Shown: positions 1 to 7,297, numbered from the stretch's first letter. The stretch: DNA of 46,051 nt from Curvibacter sp. (GCA_003987795.1 RXJO01000185.1:1-46051), one strand, 5' to 3'. The notes: generated by a model from the letters alone, not told the origin. Translations and numbers: made by a program.

Positions 1-62
1 TGGCGGCCTGGCTGGTCGACAATGGCGAGCGCTTTGAATATTCCTTCGAGAACCGCACATGA
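1..62 (+). CDS. 3' end of an upstream gene (partial, unassigned)
   Basis: An open frame enters from the left edge and ends at TGA 60-62. The visible tail is about 19 residues, ending FEYSFENRT. Its stop overlaps the moeA start in an ATGA arrangement, so it is probably translationally coupled to moeA and in the same operon. In related Burkholderiales a molybdenum cofactor gene such as mobA often sits here, but the tail is too short to identify. It does not look like a MoaA C-terminus, which normally ends in Gly-Gly. Confidence 0.7.
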   Translation, partial: AAWLVDNGERFEYSFENRT

Positions 63-1327
63 ATGCCCCTATCGCACCGGCGCCCGCCAAGGCGTTGCGC
101 CCCCTGGACGACGTGCTGGCCGAGTTGCTGGACCATGCCCGTCCTCTCGATGCGCCGGCCTGGCCCAGCGAGAGCGTCTCTACCTTTGAGGCCGATGGCC
201 GCGTGCTGACCGAATCGGTGGTCTCGCCCCTGCAGGTGCCTCCGCACGACAACAGCGCCATGGACGGCTATGCGCTGCGCGCAGCCGATGCGGCGGCGGC
301 GGGCACGGCGCTGCCGGTGTCACAGCGCATCGCCGCGGGTGAGGTGCCGACACCCCTGCAAGCGGGCACGGCCGCCCGCATCTTCACCGGCGCGCCGGTC
401 CCACCTGGCGCCGATACCGTGGTGATGCAGGAGGACTGCGAGGCCTTTGCGGACGCCGATGGCCGGCCGCAGGTCCGTTTCGTCAAGGCGGTGCGTGCCG
501 GCATGGCGATCCGCCGCTCTGGCGAAGACGTGCAACTGGGCAGTGTCGTGCTGGCCGGTGGCCAACGCCTGAGCCCGGCCAGTCTGGGCCTGGCTGCCAG
601 TGTCGGGCGGGCCAGCCTGCAGGTGGCGCGCCGCCCGCGCGTGGCCTTGTTCTCGACCGGCGATGAGCTGGTCATGCCCGGCGAGGTACCACCCGAACAA
701 TTGCCCGCCGGCGCCATCTACAACTCCAACCGTTTCTTTCTGCGTGCGCTGTTGTTGCGCATGGGGTGCGAGGTCACTGATTTCGGCATCGTGCCCGACG
801 ACCTGGAACGCACCCGCCAGACGCTGGCCGAGGCCGCTCGCGGGCACGACCTCATCCTCACGAGTGGCGGTGTCAGCGTGGGCGAGGAAGATCACGTCAA
901 GCCGGCCGTGCAGTCGCTGGGTGAGCTGCACCTGTGGCAACTCGCCATCAAGCCCGGCAAGCCCTTTGCCTATGGCCGGGTGGCGCAAAGCCACTTTGTC
1001 GGTCTGCCGGGCAACCCGGTGTCGAGCTATGTCACCTTCCTGATGCTGGTGCGTCCCTTTCTGCTGCGCCTGCAGGGCGTGCAGGAGGTGCGGCCCAAGA
1101 CGGTGGCCCTGCCGGCCCACTTCACCTGGGGCAAGGCGGACAAGCGCCGCGAGTTTCTGCGCGTGTGGCGCAATCCGCAAGGCGGGCTGGACCTGTTCCC
1201 GCACCAGGGCTCGGGGGTACTCACCTCGGCCGTCTGGGGCGATGGCCTGGTGGACAACCCGGCGGGCACCACCATCGCTCCGGGCGATCTGGTGGCCTTT
1301 GTGTCCTTCACGGAGCTCTTGTCATGA
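59..1327 (+). CDS. moeA: Molybdopterin molybdenumtransferase MoeA
   Basis: This 422-residue protein has the normal MoeA length. The family inserts molybdate into adenylylated molybdopterin in the cytosol, the last step of molybdenum cofactor synthesis. Recognisable motifs in order are DNSAMDGYALR (about 63-73), the ARIFTGAPVPPGADTVVMQED block (about 105-125), STGDEL (about 199), GGVSVGEEDHVK (about 269-280) and KPGKPFAYG followed by GLPGNPVSS (about 298-323), then the C-terminal beta-barrel domain IV. The start is the ATG that overlaps the upstream stop. The stop overlaps the moaD start by four bases, so the genes are co-transcribed and probably coupled. Confidence 0.97.
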   Translation: MNAPIAPAPAKALRPLDDVLAELLDHARPLDAPAWPSESVSTFEADGRVLTESVVSPLQVPPHDNSAMDGYALRAADAAAAGTALPVSQRIAAGEVPTPLQAGTAARIFTGAPVPPGADTVVMQEDCEAFADADGRPQVRFVKAVRAGMAIRRSGEDVQLGSVVLAGGQRLSPASLGLAASVGRASLQVARRPRVALFSTGDELVMPGEVPPEQLPAGAIYNSNRFFLRALLLRMGCEVTDFGIVPDDLERTRQTLAEAARGHDLILTSGGVSVGEEDHVKPAVQSLGELHLWQLAIKPGKPFAYGRVAQSHFVGLPGNPVSSYVTFLMLVRPFLLRLQGVQEVRPKTVALPAHFTWGKADKRREFLRVWRNPQGGLDLFPHQGSGVLTSAVWGDGLVDNPAGTTIAPGDLVAFVSFTELLS

Positions 1328-1587
1328 GCGTCGAACTTGAACTTCGGGTGCGCTACTTCGCTTCCATCCGCGAGGCCCTGGGCCGGGGCGAAGAGACGCT
1401 GCGCACCCAGGCCACCACCTTGGGTGAACTGCGCGATGAGCTGATCGCCCGCGGGGGCGCCTACGCCGAGGTGCTGGCCCGCCAGCGTCCGGTGCGCCTG
1501 GCCCTGAACCAGGACCTGTGCCATGAGTCGGTCGCCCTTGTTGCCGGGGCCGAGGTGGCCTTCTTTCCGCCCGTCACCGGGGGCTGA
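1324..1587 (+). CDS. moaD: Molybdopterin synthase small subunit MoaD
   Basis: An 87-residue ubiquitin-fold protein that begins MSVELELRVRYFASIREALG and ends in the diagnostic Gly-Gly. In the MoaD family that terminus is adenylylated and converted to a thiocarboxylate that donates sulfur to precursor Z on the MoaE/MoaD complex. The internal VRLALNQD and AEVAFFPPVTGG segments are typical. The ATG overlaps the moeA stop (ATGA). Its partner moaE is not adjacent but starts at 6200, which is unusual because the two are normally side by side. Confidence 0.95.
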   Translation: MSVELELRVRYFASIREALGRGEETLRTQATTLGELRDELIARGGAYAEVLARQRPVRLALNQDLCHESVALVAGAEVAFFPPVTGG

Positions 1588-1935
1588 TCAGGCGCGGTCG
1601 GCGCCCTCCGGTGCGTCCGGTTCGGATTCCAGCGCCGGGCTGGCCCATTCGAGCAGCTCGGCCAGGCGAAGCACCACCCAGGTCGCCTCAGGCCCTGAAA
1701 ACCCCGATTCAGGGCTGCGCAGCCCGGCATGGATGCTGCGCAGAATGCCTGACTCAGAGGGGGCTTCGGCGTGATAAAGGGTCTGGGCATGCCCCACCAG
1801 CTGGCAAGCCAGGTCTTCGCACAATTCGTAGCGTTGGCGCACCTGAGCTGCGGGCTCACGCAGGCGCTGGCGGGCATCGCTGAACAGGGCGATGAACGAG
1901 GGCGGGACGATGATCTGGTTGTCGTCTTCAGTCAT
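1588..1935 (-). CDS. Conserved hypothetical protein, 115 aa
   Basis: Starting at the ATG at 1935 the product begins MTEDDNQIIVPPSFIALF and continues with RYELCEDLACQLVGHAQTLYHA and WVVLRLAELLEWASPALE. Similar small proteins with a DNQI-VPPSFIALF opening and a RYELCEDLA helix occur, to my recollection, in many Comamonadaceae, sometimes with an unsupported label of ATPase with chaperone activity. No Walker or other catalytic motif is visible, so I assign no function. A TTG start at 1950 would add five residues. The last codon abuts the moaD stop on the opposite strand, so the two genes converge without a gap. An upstream gene on the same strand ends 27 bases before this start, so the two may form an operon. 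Confidence 0.75.
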   Translation of the reverse strand: MTEDDNQIIVPPSFIALFSDARQRLREPAAQVRQRYELCEDLACQLVGHAQTLYHAEAPSESGILRSIHAGLRSPESGFSGPEATWVVLRLAELLEWASPALESEPDAPEGADRA

Positions 1936-1962
1936 GGAGCGATGGCGCAAAGGGGCTGGGTC

Positions 1963-2217
1963 TCAATCGGGCACGAAGCGGCGCTCGAAGCGCTCCTGGT
2001 CGGCCAGCAGCTCGAAAGTCACCATCTGGCCCATCTTCATGTCGTCGAGCCGACAGGCTGCAAACAGGCTGGATTTGCCCGCCAGATCGAAGCTGGGCAG
2101 ATCGATCAGCGCATAGGGGTAGGGTACGAAAAGCTGGTGCTCGAAGACCACCCGGTGCACGTTGCGCGGGTTGGGAAACAGCTTGTAGCCGGGGATGGTG
2201 ATGGTTTGTGTGGCCAT
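1963..2217 (-). CDS. Small hypothetical protein, 84 aa
   Basis: The reading frame begins MATQTITIPGYKLFPNPRNV at the ATG at 2217 and ends FERRFVPD. It has no signal peptide, membrane segment or known motif, and I do not recognise a family. It is kept because codon third positions are strongly GC, it lies 27 bases upstream of the 115-residue gene on the same strand, and it fills the gap neatly. A longer in-frame extension upstream to 2583 exists but runs through a probable plus-strand gene and lacks a credible start. No clear ribosome binding site precedes the ATG. Confidence 0.6.
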   Translation of the reverse strand: MATQTITIPGYKLFPNPRNVHRVVFEHQLFVPYPYALIDLPSFDLAGKSSLFAACRLDDMKMGQMVTFELLADQERFERRFVPD

Positions 2218-2316
2218 GGGGCGTGTGCGCGTTACAGTGCTGCCGAATGCTAAAGCAATCTTGCGCGCCCGAAAGCCGGGTCGCAGCAAAGAACCCGGTC
2301 GATGCGAAAGGAACCC

Positions 2317-2544
2317 ATGGCCAAGAACAACAACGAATGGACCCTCAAGGTGATGGCACTGCTCAAGAGCGGCAACGCGCAGGCGGCCATCGGCCAGATC
2401 AAGGTGGCCCCCACCGTGGCAGACCTCAAGCGCCTGCAGACCGCCTTGCAGGCCCCAGGTGCACCCCGCCTGCCCAATGTGGCGGAGGTGTTGGTGGAAC
2501 AGATCGCTTTGCAATCGGCGCCGCGGCTGCACCGCGCGCCATGA
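2317..2544 (+). CDS. Small hypothetical protein, 75 aa
   Basis: The product starts MAKNNNEWTLKVMALLKSG after an AAAGGAA ribosome binding site, which favours this ATG over the in-frame one at 2302. The sequence is largely helical, with a repeated small-residue pattern (GNAQAAIGQIK, ADLKRLQTALQ), and has no recognised domain. It ends 15 bases before the tandem MgsA-like gene and is probably in the same transcript. I cannot assign a function. Confidence 0.65.
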   Translation: MAKNNNEWTLKVMALLKSGNAQAAIGQIKVAPTVADLKRLQTALQAPGAPRLPNVAEVLVEQIALQSAPRLHRAP

Positions 2545-2559
2545 CCCAGGAGGTGCCCC

Positions 2560-3534
2560 ATGTCTGAACCGTCCTCGACCCAAGCTCGGCCATCAGTCGC
2601 ACCGCAGTACTCCTGGCCGCCGTCGGTCTCTGGTCCCCGCCGCTTCGGTCTGATCGCACACCGCCTGCACCGTTCAGGCAGCGACAGTGCCCTGGCCCAG
2701 TGGGCGCGCAGCAGTGAAGACCTGGTTCGGCAACTGGGCTTGCAATTGGTCACGGTGGGTGCTGCATTCGACGCGTTGTTGAACGAAGAGCTCCTGGTGG
2801 ACTATGCGGGTCTGCACAGACTGCCCAATGGGCGTGACGGCGGCCTGATGCGGGTGGTCTCGCGCGTTGCCGGCGGCTTGACCCCAGGTGAGGCCCTGGA
2901 TGGGGTGATCTTTCTGATGGATCCGGTCGATCCCTCCTCCACTTTCCCCGAGGCTCAGGCCTTGAAGCGCCAATGCGTGACCCATGGCAAGCCTTTTGTC
3001 CCGACCCTGGCCGGCGCCCTGGAGTGGGTCCTGGTGGAGGCATTGGTGGCTGGCGTCTCGCCCGAGCGCCTGGGGCACGGCGCCTTGACCGAGTTGGACC
3101 CGGCTGACCAGACGCTGGCCCTGATCGCCCACGATGCCCGCAAATCGCAGATGGTCGATTTTGCCGGCCAGCACTTTGATCTGCTGTCCCGCTTCGAGTC
3201 GCGCGTCGCCACCGGAACCACCGGCGGGCTGCTCAACGAGCTGGCCTGGTCGCGAGGCTGGCCGGCGGGCCAGCCCTGGGTCACACGCTACCAGAGCGGT
3301 CCCCTGGGCGGCGACGCCCAGATCGCCGAACTGGTGCTCGATGGCGCCTGCCAGAAGGTCATCTTTTTTGAGGACCCTCATGTGGCCCGTCAGCACGAGG
3401 CCGACATCCAGCTGATGGAGCGGGCCGTCTGGAGCGCGGGCAGCCGCTGCAGCTGCCTGAACTCACCAGCCATGGCGGCGCAATGGGCCCACGCCCTGCA
3501 GCGGCTGGATTTCAGCCGTCCTGACGCATCGTGA
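2560..3534 (+). CDS. Tandem methylglyoxal synthase-like protein, only second half intact
   Basis: The 324-residue protein is about twice the length of MgsA (about 150), which converts dihydroxyacetone phosphate to methylglyoxal. The second half (about 184-310) keeps the MgsA signature: HD at 191-192 with K195, the phosphate loop TGTTG at 218-222, GPLGGD with D252 matching the catalytic aspartate (E. coli D71), the FFEDP segment at 269-273, and H279/D282 matching E. coli H98/D101. The first half (about 29-160) follows the same pattern (LIAHR, VTVGAA, RDGGL, FLMDP) but has lost the HD pair, the TGTTG loop and the catalytic aspartate. A strong AGGAGG lies eight bases before the start. The 3' end overlaps the convergent lipoprotein gene by 23 bases. 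The domain assignment is confident; enzyme activity is inferred. Confidence 0.85.
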   Translation: MSEPSSTQARPSVAPQYSWPPSVSGPRRFGLIAHRLHRSGSDSALAQWARSSEDLVRQLGLQLVTVGAAFDALLNEELLVDYAGLHRLPNGRDGGLMRVVSRVAGGLTPGEALDGVIFLMDPVDPSSTFPEAQALKRQCVTHGKPFVPTLAGALEWVLVEALVAGVSPERLGHGALTELDPADQTLALIAHDARKSQMVDFAGQHFDLLSRFESRVATGTTGGLLNELAWSRGWPAGQPWVTRYQSGPLGGDAQIAELVLDGACQKVIFFEDPHVARQHEADIQLMERAVWSAGSRCSCLNSPAMAAQWAHALQRLDFSRPDAS

Positions 3535-4825
3535 ACTTGCTGACCGTGCTGGTGCCGAAGGCAAATGCGGTGTAGACGAGCCCAGCCACACTGGTGTAGC
3601 TGGCCACGGTCTGAGAGCTGCCGCCGCTTGCGCTGATCACGAAGTCGTATTCACCGGCCGTGAAGCTGGTGTAGCTGGAGGCGCTATTGGCGGCGGTGTA
3701 GTCCGCCAGCAGCGAGCCACCGTTGTAAGTCAGCTGCGCACTGCCCGCGGTGCTGGCCAGGTTGACCAGCCGGATCTTCGACTTCGTGCTGGAGGTGGCT
3801 GGGAAGTTGTTGTCCGTGAAGCTCACCACCGTGTAGGCGCCGCTGCTGTCCAGGGCCAAGGCCACGGTCATGTCGCTGCCGGCCGTGAGCGTCATCTGGC
3901 TCGTGACCGAGGTGCCGCCGATGCTGAAACCCACCAGACGCGAACCCGCAGTCACCTGCGAATACGACGATACCCCGTAGGCACCGATGGTGGCGCTGGA
4001 GACGGCCGTGCCATCGAGACTGGCCTGGGCCGAAGCGGTGGCCGAGCCGGCATTCACGAAGCGCACCCGGGCCAGCGTGCAGGCGTAGCTCGTGCTGCTG
4101 CCCTGTTGCGGCAGGCGCACCACGCTGGCCAGGGTGGTGCTGTTGGTCGGGACCAGCACAAAGGTGTCAATGCCCTGGTCCGACAGCGTGATGCTGGCCA
4201 CATAGGCTCGCAGATCGCTGGTGTCGCCGTTGCCGGTGATCCACAGGCTGTAAGTGCCTTTGCTCACCTTGCTGAACGAGCTGGTGCCGCTTTCGGCCAC
4301 ATTGCTGATGGCGGCCGACTGGTTGTCCAGGCTGGTGGTGCTGGTGGTGGTGATGTAGACGTCCACCCCATCGCCGGTCTGCAGGCCATTGATCAGGCGC
4401 AGCTTGGCGTAGCCGCTGCTGGGGCTGCTTTCGTTCTCGGTGTAGATCGCGGTGCTAAGGGCGCTCTGCGTCCCCATCACCACCACCGAGGTCGAGGTTT
4501 CCTTGCTCAGTGTGATCGAGGACTCCACGCTGTTGACAGCACCGCCCGCGCTGCGCAGGCCCAGGGTGTAGGTGTCGGGGTCGGCACCGTAGTAGCTGCT
4601 GGCGGCGGCACTGGCCACGCTGCTGGCGATCGAGGTGGTGTCCAGGTAGGCATCCAGGGCGCTCAGGCCCTGGGTGGCATTGATCACCCGGATCCGGGAG
4701 CTGCCATCTGCACCGCCGGTGCAGGCCCCGAGCATCGGCGTGATGCCCAGGCTGCCCAGGGCCAGCAGCCAGCTGCGGCGGCTCAGAAGCTGGGAGGCAG
4801 AGGAGGGGCTTGGAGAGGGTTTCAT
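3512..4825 (-). CDS. DUF4397 repeat lipoprotein, Tat-like signal
   Basis: A 437-residue serine/threonine-rich secreted protein. The N-terminus has LLSRRSWLLALGSLGIT followed by the lipobox LGAC (Cys about 35), so it is probably a lipoprotein, and the twin arginines suggest Tat export. The mature part holds four repeats about 100 residues apart, each opening with an R-[IVL]-x-N strand: RIRVIN (44), KLRLIN (141), RVRFVN (253) and KIRLVN (350). This is the DUF4397 pattern, predicted to be beta-sandwich and extracytoplasmic. The substrate is unknown. I chose the ATG at 4825 because it places the signal peptide near the N-terminus; a GTG at 4909 would add 28 residues. No good ribosome binding site is visible. 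Only about 170 bases separate it from dapA upstream on the same strand. Confidence 0.85.
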   Translation of the reverse strand: MKPSPSPSSASQLLSRRSWLLALGSLGITPMLGACTGGADGSSRIRVINATQGLSALDAYLDTTSIASSVASAAASSYYGADPDTYTLGLRSAGGAVNSVESSITLSKETSTSVVVMGTQSALSTAIYTENESSPSSGYAKLRLINGLQTGDGVDVYITTTSTTSLDNQSAAISNVAESGTSSFSKVSKGTYSLWITGNGDTSDLRAYVASITLSDQGIDTFVLVPTNSTTLASVVRLPQQGSSTSYACTLARVRFVNAGSATASAQASLDGTAVSSATIGAYGVSSYSQVTAGSRLVGFSIGGTSVTSQMTLTAGSDMTVALALDSSGAYTVVSFTDNNFPATSSTKSKIRLVNLASTAGSAQLTYNGGSLLADYTAANSASSYTSFTAGEYDFVISASGGSSQTVASYTSVAGLVYTAFAFGTSTVSKFTMRQDG

Positions 4826-4899
4826 GGGTCGACTTCGAAAAAGAGGGCACGTGGACGGCACCAGGGGGCCTGGCGCCTGCGTGACGTGATCTTCGAGGG

Positions 4900-4950
4900 G
4901 GCCCGTCACAAGCGGATGTCCTCATGGTGAGGTTTTGTGAACCCCGGGCC
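4900..4950. other. Three-part stem-loop between dapA and lipoprotein gene
   Basis: GGCCCG (4900-4905) pairs with CGGGCC (4945-4950), TCACAA (4906-4911) with TTGTGA (4935-4940), and CCTCA (4920-4924) with TGAGG (4928-4932). That gives 17 base pairs in one nested hairpin, with small internal loops. It sits downstream of dapA and upstream of the lipoprotein start. There is no T-tract on either strand, so it is not a classic intrinsic terminator. It could protect the dapA mRNA end or form the lipoprotein leader. Confidence 0.6.
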
Positions 4951-4993
4951 TGCACTGTGTCGACCGGGTGAAGCTGTGTGAAGCCACGCCGCC

Positions 4994-5908
4994 TCAGCGA
5001 GCTGCCCGCTCCAGGGTCAGCAGGTGTTGCTGCAGTGCCGCAGAGGCGGCCATCATCGGCTCGCGCAAGTGCGGGCGGATCAAGCCCTGCGCGGCCAGCA
5101 AGGCCTTGACCGGTGCAGGATTGGGTTCGGCGAACAGGGCCTGGATCATGGCTTGCAGGCCCTGCCAGAGGGTGCGGGCCGCTGGCAGATCGCTTTCTGA
5201 CAGGCGAGCCAGCAGGTCGGCAAAGCGGCGGGTTTGCCAATGGGCGCTGGCGGCGATCGCACCGTGGCCGCCCAGCGCCAGCGTGCTGAAGATCTGGGCA
5301 TCCTCGCCGGCCAGCACTTGCAGTCGGCCGTCCTGGATCAAGGCCTGGGTCTTGGCCGCATCACCCCCGCAGTCCTTGATGGCCTGGATGTGCGGGTGGG
5401 CGGCCAAGGCCAGCAGCGTGGACAGACTCAGTGTGGCGCCGGTCCGGTAGGGGATGTCGTAGATGATCAGCGGTGCCTGGGCCCGGTCGGCGATGCACTC
5501 GAACCATCGCTGCAGACCGGCCTGCGAGGGCCGGATGTAGTGCGGCGCCGGCACCAGCCAGCCTGCGAGCGGGTAGCGGGCCAGGGCGCTCACCCATTCC
5601 AGGGTGTGCCCCAGGTGGTAGCCCGACAGGCCCATCACCACCGGCAATGGGGTGTGGGCCAGCACCGTGTCGAGCACGGCCTGCTGTTCCTGGGCCGAGA
5701 GCGCGGCGGCCTCACCCGTCGAGCCGCACACCACCAGGCCGCTCAGGCCCTGTGACGACTGGCTGTAGTGGCGGGTGAGGGCGGCCAGGCTCAGGTGGTC
5801 CACCTGCCCGGCATCATCGAAGGGTGTGATCAGGGGCAGCCACAGGCCCTGAAAGGGGCGGGTGGTCGTGCGTGGCAGGGCCGGGTTCGGCTGGGCGGAT
5901 GAAGGCAT
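4994..5908 (-). CDS. dapA: 4-Hydroxy-tetrahydrodipicolinate synthase family protein (DapA)
   Basis: A 304-residue class I aldolase-fold enzyme. DapA condenses pyruvate with aspartate semialdehyde in lysine and peptidoglycan precursor synthesis. Motifs seen are GLWLPLITPFDD at the N-terminus, VVCGSTGEAAAL (pyruvate site), IIYDIPYRTG with the catalytic tyrosine, and AIKDCGG with the Schiff-base lysine. The start at 5908 follows an AAGGAA ribosome binding site; in-frame sequence upstream is not coding-like. It is a single gene divergent from moaE. Many Burkholderiales have several DapA-family paralogues, so a role in another 2-keto acid aldol reaction is possible. The leader contains the structured element at 5977-6075. 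Confidence 0.88.
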   Translation of the reverse strand: MPSSAQPNPALPRTTTRPFQGLWLPLITPFDDAGQVDHLSLAALTRHYSQSSQGLSGLVVCGSTGEAAALSAQEQQAVLDTVLAHTPLPVVMGLSGYHLGHTLEWVSALARYPLAGWLVPAPHYIRPSQAGLQRWFECIADRAQAPLIIYDIPYRTGATLSLSTLLALAAHPHIQAIKDCGGDAAKTQALIQDGRLQVLAGEDAQIFSTLALGGHGAIAASAHWQTRRFADLLARLSESDLPAARTLWQGLQAMIQALFAEPNPAPVKALLAAQGLIRPHLREPMMAASAALQQHLLTLERAAR

Positions 5909-5978
5909 GCGTGTTCCTTGGCAAAGGGGGAAGACCTGGGATGGAACCGGCCTCGAAACACGCAACAGGGACTGGGGC

Positions 5979-5997
5979 AAAAAACAGCGGGGCTGTC
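5979..5997 (-). terminator. Terminator-like hairpin in the dapA leader
   Basis: Read on the minus strand, GACAGC, loop CCC, GCTG(TT) is followed immediately by six T residues (A run at 5979-5984). It lies about 70 bases before the dapA start, so a transcript entering dapA from upstream would have to read through it. Confidence 0.55.
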
Positions 5998-6040
5998 GTG
6001 GGCTTTGCCGTGCGGCTCCATCGCTCATCCGAGGACGGAA

Positions 6041-6073
6041 CCGCAGCTCCGGTCAGATGAGCTGGGGTTTTTT
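6041..6073 (+). terminator. Terminator-like hairpin facing moaE
   Basis: CC-G-CAGCTC (6041-6049) pairs with GAGCTG-G-GG (6059-6067) with one G-G mismatch, followed directly by TTTTTT (6068-6073). It lies 127 bases before moaE. The right arm can instead pair with GCTCATC at 6023-6029, a mutually exclusive fold of the type used in attenuators. Confidence 0.55.
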
Positions 6074-6162
6074 GCATTTGTTCACGCCACAGGCCATGAC
6101 TCGAGCGCCGGGCACGGGGTGCTCGGTGACGGGCTGGCATGGGGCGGTGAACATCGGCGCAG

Positions 6163-6168
6163 TATAAA
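6163..6168 (+). promoter_or_regulatory. Possible -10 element for moaE
   Basis: TATAAA stands out in very GC-rich sequence 32 bases before the moaE start. No good -35 hexamer is found 16-18 bases upstream. It is downstream of the terminator-like hairpin, so moaE may have its own promoter. Confidence 0.35.
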
Positions 6169-6199
6169 CGCAGCGCCTTCACTGTTGCGAGGTGCCAAA

Positions 6200-6697
6200 A
6201 TGCAACCCATGAGCCGATTGCCCCGAGTTTCGATCCAGACCGCCGACTTTGATGTTTCTGCCGAACTGGCCGCGCTGCGTGACCGTGACCGGCGTGTCGG
6301 GGCGGTGTGCAGTTTTGTCGGGACCGTGCGCGGCGGCAATGAGGGCAACAACGGCGCGCCGGTGCTGTCCATGGAGCTCGAGCACTACCCCGGCATGACC
6401 GAGCGCTCCATTGAAGCCATGATCGACCAGGCTCACCAGCGCTTCGACCTGTATGGTGCCCGGGTGGTGCACCGCGTGGGCCTGCTGCAGCCGGGCGAGC
6501 AGATCGTGCTCGTGGCCGTCACCTCGGCGCACCGGGGGCAGAGCTTCCTGGGCTGCGAGTTCCTGATGGATTACCTCAAGACCCAGGCCCCGTTCTGGAA
6601 GAAAGAGCAGACCCCTCACGGCGCGCAGTGGGTGGACGCCCGTGTCAGCGACGACGCCGCGCTGGCGCGATGGGGCATTGAAGCACGCAATGCCTGA
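6200..6697 (+). CDS. moaE: Molybdopterin synthase catalytic subunit MoaE
   Basis: A 165-residue protein, the large subunit of molybdopterin synthase, which inserts dithiolene sulfurs into precursor Z using MoaD thiocarboxylate. Clear motifs are GAVCSFVGTVRGGNEG, LELEHYPGMTE-like MELEHYPGM, HRVGLLQPGE, VTSAHRGQSFLGCEFLMDYLKTQAPFWKKEQ with the active-site lysines, and a C-terminal W residue region. The ATG at 6200 has GAGG eight bases upstream; a second ATG at 6209 would remove three residues. It is separated from moaD by 4.6 kb and converges with the next gene on its right. Confidence 0.96.
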   Translation: MQPMSRLPRVSIQTADFDVSAELAALRDRDRRVGAVCSFVGTVRGGNEGNNGAPVLSMELEHYPGMTERSIEAMIDQAHQRFDLYGARVVHRVGLLQPGEQIVLVAVTSAHRGQSFLGCEFLMDYLKTQAPFWKKEQTPHGAQWVDARVSDDAALARWGIEARNA

Positions 6698-6727
6698 TGC
6701 GGCGCGCCGTGCCGGTCTGTCTCGTCC

Positions 6728-7297
6728 TCAGTGCAGATAGCCCGAGCGGCTCACGGTGTCGGGGGCCAGGTCGGTGCCGGACACCGTCGGCTCGGCAGGT
6801 GTGCCCGCCAGGTTCCAGTCGGTCTGGCCCAAGGTCAGGGTCAGCAATTGACGCAGCCCCTGTTGCAAGCCGGGTTCGAACTCGACTTCCACGGTGCGGC
6901 CCGGTGCCTGCGGGTCCAGGCGTTCGAGAAACGAGATGGCCAGCTTGTCGCCACGCCGCTGCTGGCTGATCTCGGTCACCAGCAAAGGGGTCTCGCCCAG
7001 CGGCAGCGTGACGTAGTCAGCACGAAAAGGCTGGCTGTAGTCGGCGTGGGGCGCGGGCGCCGGCATGGCCTGGATGGGCGGTGTGGACGGTTCGGACCGC
7101 CCGGCAGGAGTCGCAACCGCCTCGGGGCTCTCGCCGGTGGCGGGGGCAGGCACTTCAACGAGCAACATGGGCCACCAGCCCTTGAGCAGCAACCGAGTCA
7201 GCCACAGCCGCAGTTCCTCGCGCGAGGTGGTGTTGAAGCGCATCAGGATGCGGTCTTGCTCGCGCTGGTACTGAAGCGACAGTTGGTGGATCTCCAT
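6728..7297 (-). CDS. Conserved hypothetical protein, 189 aa
   Basis: The product begins MEIHQLSLQYQREQDRILMRFNTTSREELRLWLTRLLLKGWWPML. A proline/alanine-rich linker (about 50-85) separates this helical N-terminal part from a second conserved part with LPLGETPLLVTEISQQRRGDKLAISFLERL. There is no signal peptide or membrane helix. It is divergent from clpB, with an 87-base gap, and I recall similar genes next to clpB in other Burkholderiales. I assign no function. Confidence 0.75.
   Translation of the reverse strand: MEIHQLSLQYQREQDRILMRFNTTSREELRLWLTRLLLKGWWPMLLVEVPAPATGESPEAVATPAGRSEPSTPPIQAMPAPAPHADYSQPFRADYVTLPLGETPLLVTEISQQRRGDKLAISFLERLDPQAPGRTVEVEFEPGLQQGLRQLLTLTLGQTDWNLAGTPAEPTVSGTDLAPDTVSRSGYLH

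Larger units (their letters stand above)
5977..6075. promoter_or_regulatory. Structured intergenic element between dapA and moaE
   Basis: This 99-base block is bounded by a near-perfect inverted repeat, GCAAAAAACAGC at the left and GCTGGGGTTTTTTGC at the right (three-base bulge). Inside are a stem of GCGGCTCC (6012-6019) with GGAACCGC (6037-6044), which pairs fully only in minus-strand RNA through a G-U pair, and a 7-bp pair GCTCATC (6023-6029) with GATGAGC (6056-6062). The latter competes with the right-hand terminator stem. Terminator-like hairpins face outward on both strands. It could be a small RNA gene, a pair of attenuators, or a bidirectional terminator. I recognise no Rfam family. 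Confidence 0.55.

Noticed and set aside
4906-4940. CRP binding site from TCACAA/TTGTGA
   Set aside because: The half-sites are in the reverse order to the CRP consensus and too far apart; they are better explained as a hairpin stem.
5977-6075. Miniature transposable element (MITE) instead of a regulatory RNA
   Set aside because: The block has terminal inverted repeats, but I see no target-site duplication and no second copy in this window.
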